Part shown: positions 24,906-27,118 of the stretch, piece after piece
Numbering within the stretch: position 1 is the first letter of the stretch
Layout of the letters: each line of letters starts with the position of its first letter
Assembly (NCBI GenBank): GCA_019594195.1
Contig: JAFDTP010000015.1
Span: forward strand, 1 to 27,118
From: Thermoplasmata archaeon
GTDB taxonomy: Archaea; Thermoplasmatota; Thermoplasmata; Halarchaeoplasmatales; Halarchaeoplasmataceae
Length of the DNA: 27,118 nt
Direction: 5' to 3'
Notes under the pieces: model-generated
What the model was told of the DNA's origin: nothing
The model's input: the letters and a program-made list of their open reading frames with translations, nothing else
The model's database searches: none
Translations under genes and position numbers: made by a program

Positions 24906-25718
24906 TCAAGGGATTGTTCCGGAACTGAAGATATTTGGGAGATCATCATTTTTTGCGTACCGGTAAAGTGCTGTTACAAATACGGCCTTCATAGATATGT
25001 AAAAGGCAAATACAAGAAGGGCATAAATTATTCCAGGGATGATAAGTACTTCAAGAGGCACCTCCAAAATATAGAGAAATCCGAATATTAATGCTCCTAT
25101 CAAGAACAAGAGTTTCAATATGATATTAATACCGATGTTCCCTGCAACAGATTCACCCCAGGTGTCTTTGAAAAGGGATGCGCTCCCTTTTATCGAGGCG
25201 AACGGACCTTTACCTTCAAAAAGTATCAGCGGTAAGACAAAAAACGTCGCGTAACTCCATACTATACCACCTATCTTGGATACCAATCTTGCTATGCCTC
25301 TTCCTCCCTTTTTTCTAGCCAAGATGTTGATAGCTTGAAAGATGATAGCTACAACAGCAGAGATGAATGACCATATCAACAATTTAGGCCAATGCTTCAT
25401 AGCTTGAATCAAACTAGATTTTAAGTTAGGTTTATCTCCCCTAAACTTTGTTGCAGAGAAAGAGATCATAGCTGAATGGAAAAGTGTTCCTACAAAGTAG
25501 ATGACCAAATAAACGATAAAGAAAAATCCCAACATAACGTAAGTACTTTTTCCAGGTAGAAAATACAGGTACATAGGAGCAACAAAACTCACCAAAACGA
25601 TGGCAAAACATAGGAGCATCAAGAGAGGAAAAATCATCATCTTCTTTTCTGACCTGATGACACTCCAACTATCATTCATCAAGTCCCAAGCTGTAGTCAA
25701 CCTTTCTATGGCTCTCAT
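24906..25718 (-). CDS. DUF6159-like integral membrane protein
   Basis: This 270-aa protein has about five or six hydrophobic segments. The N-terminus (LTTAWDLMNDSWSVIRSEKKMMIFPLL) matches the usual opening of DUF6159 membrane proteins, where a Trp-containing helix precedes a charged patch and the first membrane segment. WSYATFFVLPLILFEGKGPFASIKGS is another family-like stretch in the middle. Function is unknown. A TATA-like TTTAAATATTATAC at about 25748-25761 and AGTGAT just before the ATG support the start. The 194 bp downstream hold only a short basic ORF of doubtful reality. Confidence 0.75.
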   Translation of the reverse strand: MRAIERLTTAWDLMNDSWSVIRSEKKMMIFPLLMLLCFAIVLVSFVAPMYLYFLPGKSTYVMLGFFFIVYLVIYFVGTLFHSAMISFSATKFRGDKPNLKSSLIQAMKHWPKLLIWSFISAVVAIIFQAINILARKKGGRGIARLVSKIGGIVWSYATFFVLPLILFEGKGPFASIKGSASLFKDTWGESVAGNIGINIILKLLFLIGALIFGFLYILEVPLEVLIIPGIIYALLVFAFYISMKAVFVTALYRYAKNDDLPNIFSSGTIP

Positions 25719-25782
25719 TTGATATCACTCAATTCAAGTTCTACTTTAGTATAATATTTAAATTTTTTTAAAAATTGAGGTG

Positions 25783-25956
25783 TTGAAAACCGGATGGGGA
25801 CATAATCGTTCGAGAAAATTTAACGGTGAGTTTCTGACTTTTTATAATTCAAGTTCCGACTTCGATCCTGTGTTAGATATAAGTTATGAGGAATCATCCG
25901 CCACGCATTTGACAGATCTATGGATAGAAGGTGATCTTAAGGAACAGGGTTGGTAG
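25783..25956 (+). CDS. Possible small ORF or gene fragment (57 aa)
   Basis: A TTG-started frame preceded directly by GAGGTG encodes a protein-like sequence (GEFLTFYNSSSDFDPVLD, then THLTDLWIEGDLKEQGW). The residue mix resembles a secreted or soluble domain rather than random translation, but no family was recognised. The spacing between GAGGTG and the TTG is too short for a normal site, so this may be the 3' end of a lost gene. The rest of 25719-26051 is A/T-rich and holds only the promoter of the DUF6159-like gene. Confidence 0.25.
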   Translation: MKTGWGHNRSRKFNGEFLTFYNSSSDFDPVLDISYEESSATHLTDLWIEGDLKEQGW

Positions 25957-26051
25957 TAGGTTGATGGGGCTGAAGGGGCGATGGAAAGTTGAGTATTGGA
26001 AAATTTTCAAAAAATATCTTGAATTTAATTCTCAAAATTTCTTCTAGAAGG

Positions 26052-26189
26052 TCAACTCTCAGGTTGCTTTTCTTTATTAGATAGATTCGATCTTTGAGAA
26101 AAAAATTTTCGCACTGTCTTTCCTTTGACTTTGATAAAATAGACCACTGCCGTAAGTGTGAAGTTTTTTAACGCACAGTACATACACAT
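26052..26189 (-). CDS. MCMYC microprotein, copy 2 (45 aa)
   Basis: This short ORF starts MCMYCALKNFTL and continues TAVVYFIKVKG and RKFFSQRSNLS before a polar tail. It is paralogous to the 41-aa product at 16262-16387, with 21 identities over 37 ungapped residues. The frame extends upstream to an ATG at 26234, but similarity begins at MCMYC, and a GAGG lies about 10 nt ahead of that codon. On the minus strand AACTTATA (26234-26241) lies 52 nt upstream of the ATG; copy 1 has the identical element at 51 nt. The ATG at 26234 overlaps this TATA element and so cannot be the start if the element is used. Cys2 and Cys5 form a CxxC. Function is unknown. Confidence 0.65.
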   Translation of the reverse strand: MCMYCALKNFTLTAVVYFIKVKGKTVRKFFSQRSNLSNKEKQPES

Positions 26190-26374
26190 CCTTGAAAGCC
26201 TCTTTCCTTTTTTCGATAAGACTTGAGACTCCATATAAGTTTTTGCTCAATTCGAAGCAGTATTTCTAATCATCTGAAAGTCTATATGATAGTGTTACCA
26301 GAACTATTGCCATTATCTGTGCCCGTTTTCTCTGTATCGGAGATCAGTCTTGGTAAAAACTCTAGATATCGGTC

Positions 26375-26917
26375 TCATTCAGAGGATGATCCAACCCTTT
26401 GGAGGTCTAATTCAGACGGTTCTTCAGTTTGTGGTTTTGGAGTCGAATCGGATTCTTGTCTGTACTCTCTTTTCACTATCGCGATGAATACGAATATGAA
26501 GATTATCGCAAGTAATATCCTTCTTATGCTAGAGAGAATAAAAATAGAGAGGTAACTCCACTCTTCAATGAATATGGGACTTTCTGTTCTGTCAGGGAAT
26601 AAGGTGAAATACAAAGAATACAGAGAAAGGAGGACAAATATCAAGTAAGTATAATTGACCCACTTGAAAGTATATCTCAAATCTAATTTTTGATATATCC
26701 TCCTAAATACCATGAACAAACCAATACCGAGAACAAAACTTGCTGATCGCGATATCTTATTGGCTAGTTTGTTCAATTCGGCCAACCTTTCAGCCCCAAC
26801 ATGATTTGTAAAAGCAGTGTAATTAATTGACCCTGAAACAAGTAACAAGATAACACCGATAGTCACAAATGCTATAGCTAGTATCTCATATAAGCCTAAT
26901 CCTTCCCTCAAATCCAT
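26375..26917 (-). CDS. Four-helix membrane protein, unknown function (180 aa)
   Basis: Hydrophobic segments lie at about residues 10-30, 57-72, 86-105 and 124-148. A charged, Ser/Pro-rich cytoplasmic tail follows (KREYRQESDSTPKPQ onward). No family was recognised. It stands alone, about 190 bp upstream of the second microprotein on the same strand. The 201 bases between its start and the window edge show no gene I can support. Confidence 0.6.
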   Translation of the reverse strand: MDLREGLGLYEILAIAFVTIGVILLLVSGSINYTAFTNHVGAERLAELNKLANKISRSASFVLGIGLFMVFRRIYQKLDLRYTFKWVNYTYLIFVLLSLYSLYFTLFPDRTESPIFIEEWSYLSIFILSSIRRILLAIIFIFVFIAIVKREYRQESDSTPKPQTEEPSELDLQRVGSSSE

Positions 26918-27118
26918 GGTTCTTCATTTAATTGGAATTGAAATAATTTTCGGAGGAACATCTTTAACTCTCCGTGTTTGGAAGCGCTTGAGATGGGGTT
27001 TATTTGATCGCGAAAAAGATCCAAAACTGACGTCGTTCGTAATAATTTCAAGGATTCCATCCTTTTATTTCTCATTCATAGAATTCGAAATTGGAGGGAA
27101 ACTGACGCCGATCATACC

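Noticed and set aside
24824..24928. Short basic plus-strand ORF of 34 aa (MRAVKKRTFRELERL...)
   Set aside because: It overlaps the end of the convergent DUF6159-like gene, and its Lys-rich content may simply reflect an A-rich stretch. No homolog or ribosome-binding site is evident.
27023..27110. Direct repeat AAACTGACG(T/C)CG near the right edge
   Set aside because: Only about 12 bases with one mismatch, not linked to a gene or promoter that I can see, so chance is likely.
1..27118. Search for tRNA, rRNA, CRISPR and transposase genes
   Set aside because: No tRNA T-loop in a cloverleaf context, no rRNA-like stretch, no spacer array and no transposase motif was found by reading both strands.

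Overview
The window looks archaeal, and most likely euryarchaeal. It encodes ABCE1/RLI, an archaeal-type Lhr helicase, and two secreted proteins that end in PGF-CTERM-like sorting signals. Several genes have A/T-rich TATA elements about 25-30 nt ahead of their likely transcription starts, and several have GGAGG or GGTGA ribosome-binding sites. The secreted proteins are very acidic (rich in Asp and Glu), which suggests salt adaptation. A Thermoplasmatota-like lineage from a saline habitat is possible, but the sequence alone does not settle this. There are no rRNA, tRNA, CRISPR or intact transposase genes.

Region 1 (1-6.2 kb, minus strand) is a cell-surface block. It holds a two-pass membrane protein with a poly-proline tail, a 1094-aa gingipain-like (C25) protein with ten GLUG repeats, and an M14 zinc carboxypeptidase. 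The C25 and M14 proteins share an InlB-type repeat and the same C-terminal anchor signal, so they look like a surface proteolysis set. Region 2 (6.4-7.6 kb, plus) is an overlapping msrA-msrB pair for repair of oxidised methionine. Region 3 (7.6-13.8 kb, minus) is a very long Lhr helicase with an AlkZ/HTH_42-like C-terminal part, followed upstream by two small genes, one resembling DUF3892.

Region 4 (14-18 kb) holds a polysaccharide flippase without an obvious start codon, a flavodoxin, a 41-aa microprotein, a CsaA-like tRNA-binding protein, a sulfotransferase and a 74-aa hypothetical protein. The flippase and sulfotransferase fit cell-surface glycan export and sulfation. Region 5 (18-21.4 kb, minus) is a compact znuA-znuC-znuB zinc or manganese uptake operon. 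Its binding protein carries two copies of a His-rich beta-type domain, and a 14-bp palindrome sits at the promoter. Region 6 (21.7-23.5 kb, plus) is ABCE1/RLI.

Region 7 (23.5-27.1 kb) is gene-poor and contains gene debris: a 5'-truncated DUF234-like nuclease fragment, a truncated conserved gene that runs into a long hairpin, and a DUF47/PhoU-like C-terminal stub. It also holds three small or medium membrane proteins, one of them DUF6159-like. A second copy of the microprotein lies at 26052-26189.

The strongest novelty candidate is the two-copy MCMYC microprotein family. The copies lie 10 kb apart on opposite strands, match at 21 of 37 aligned residues, and share a promoter element at almost identical spacing. 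The next strongest is the zinc-binding protein with its duplicated His-rich domain and palindromic operator.
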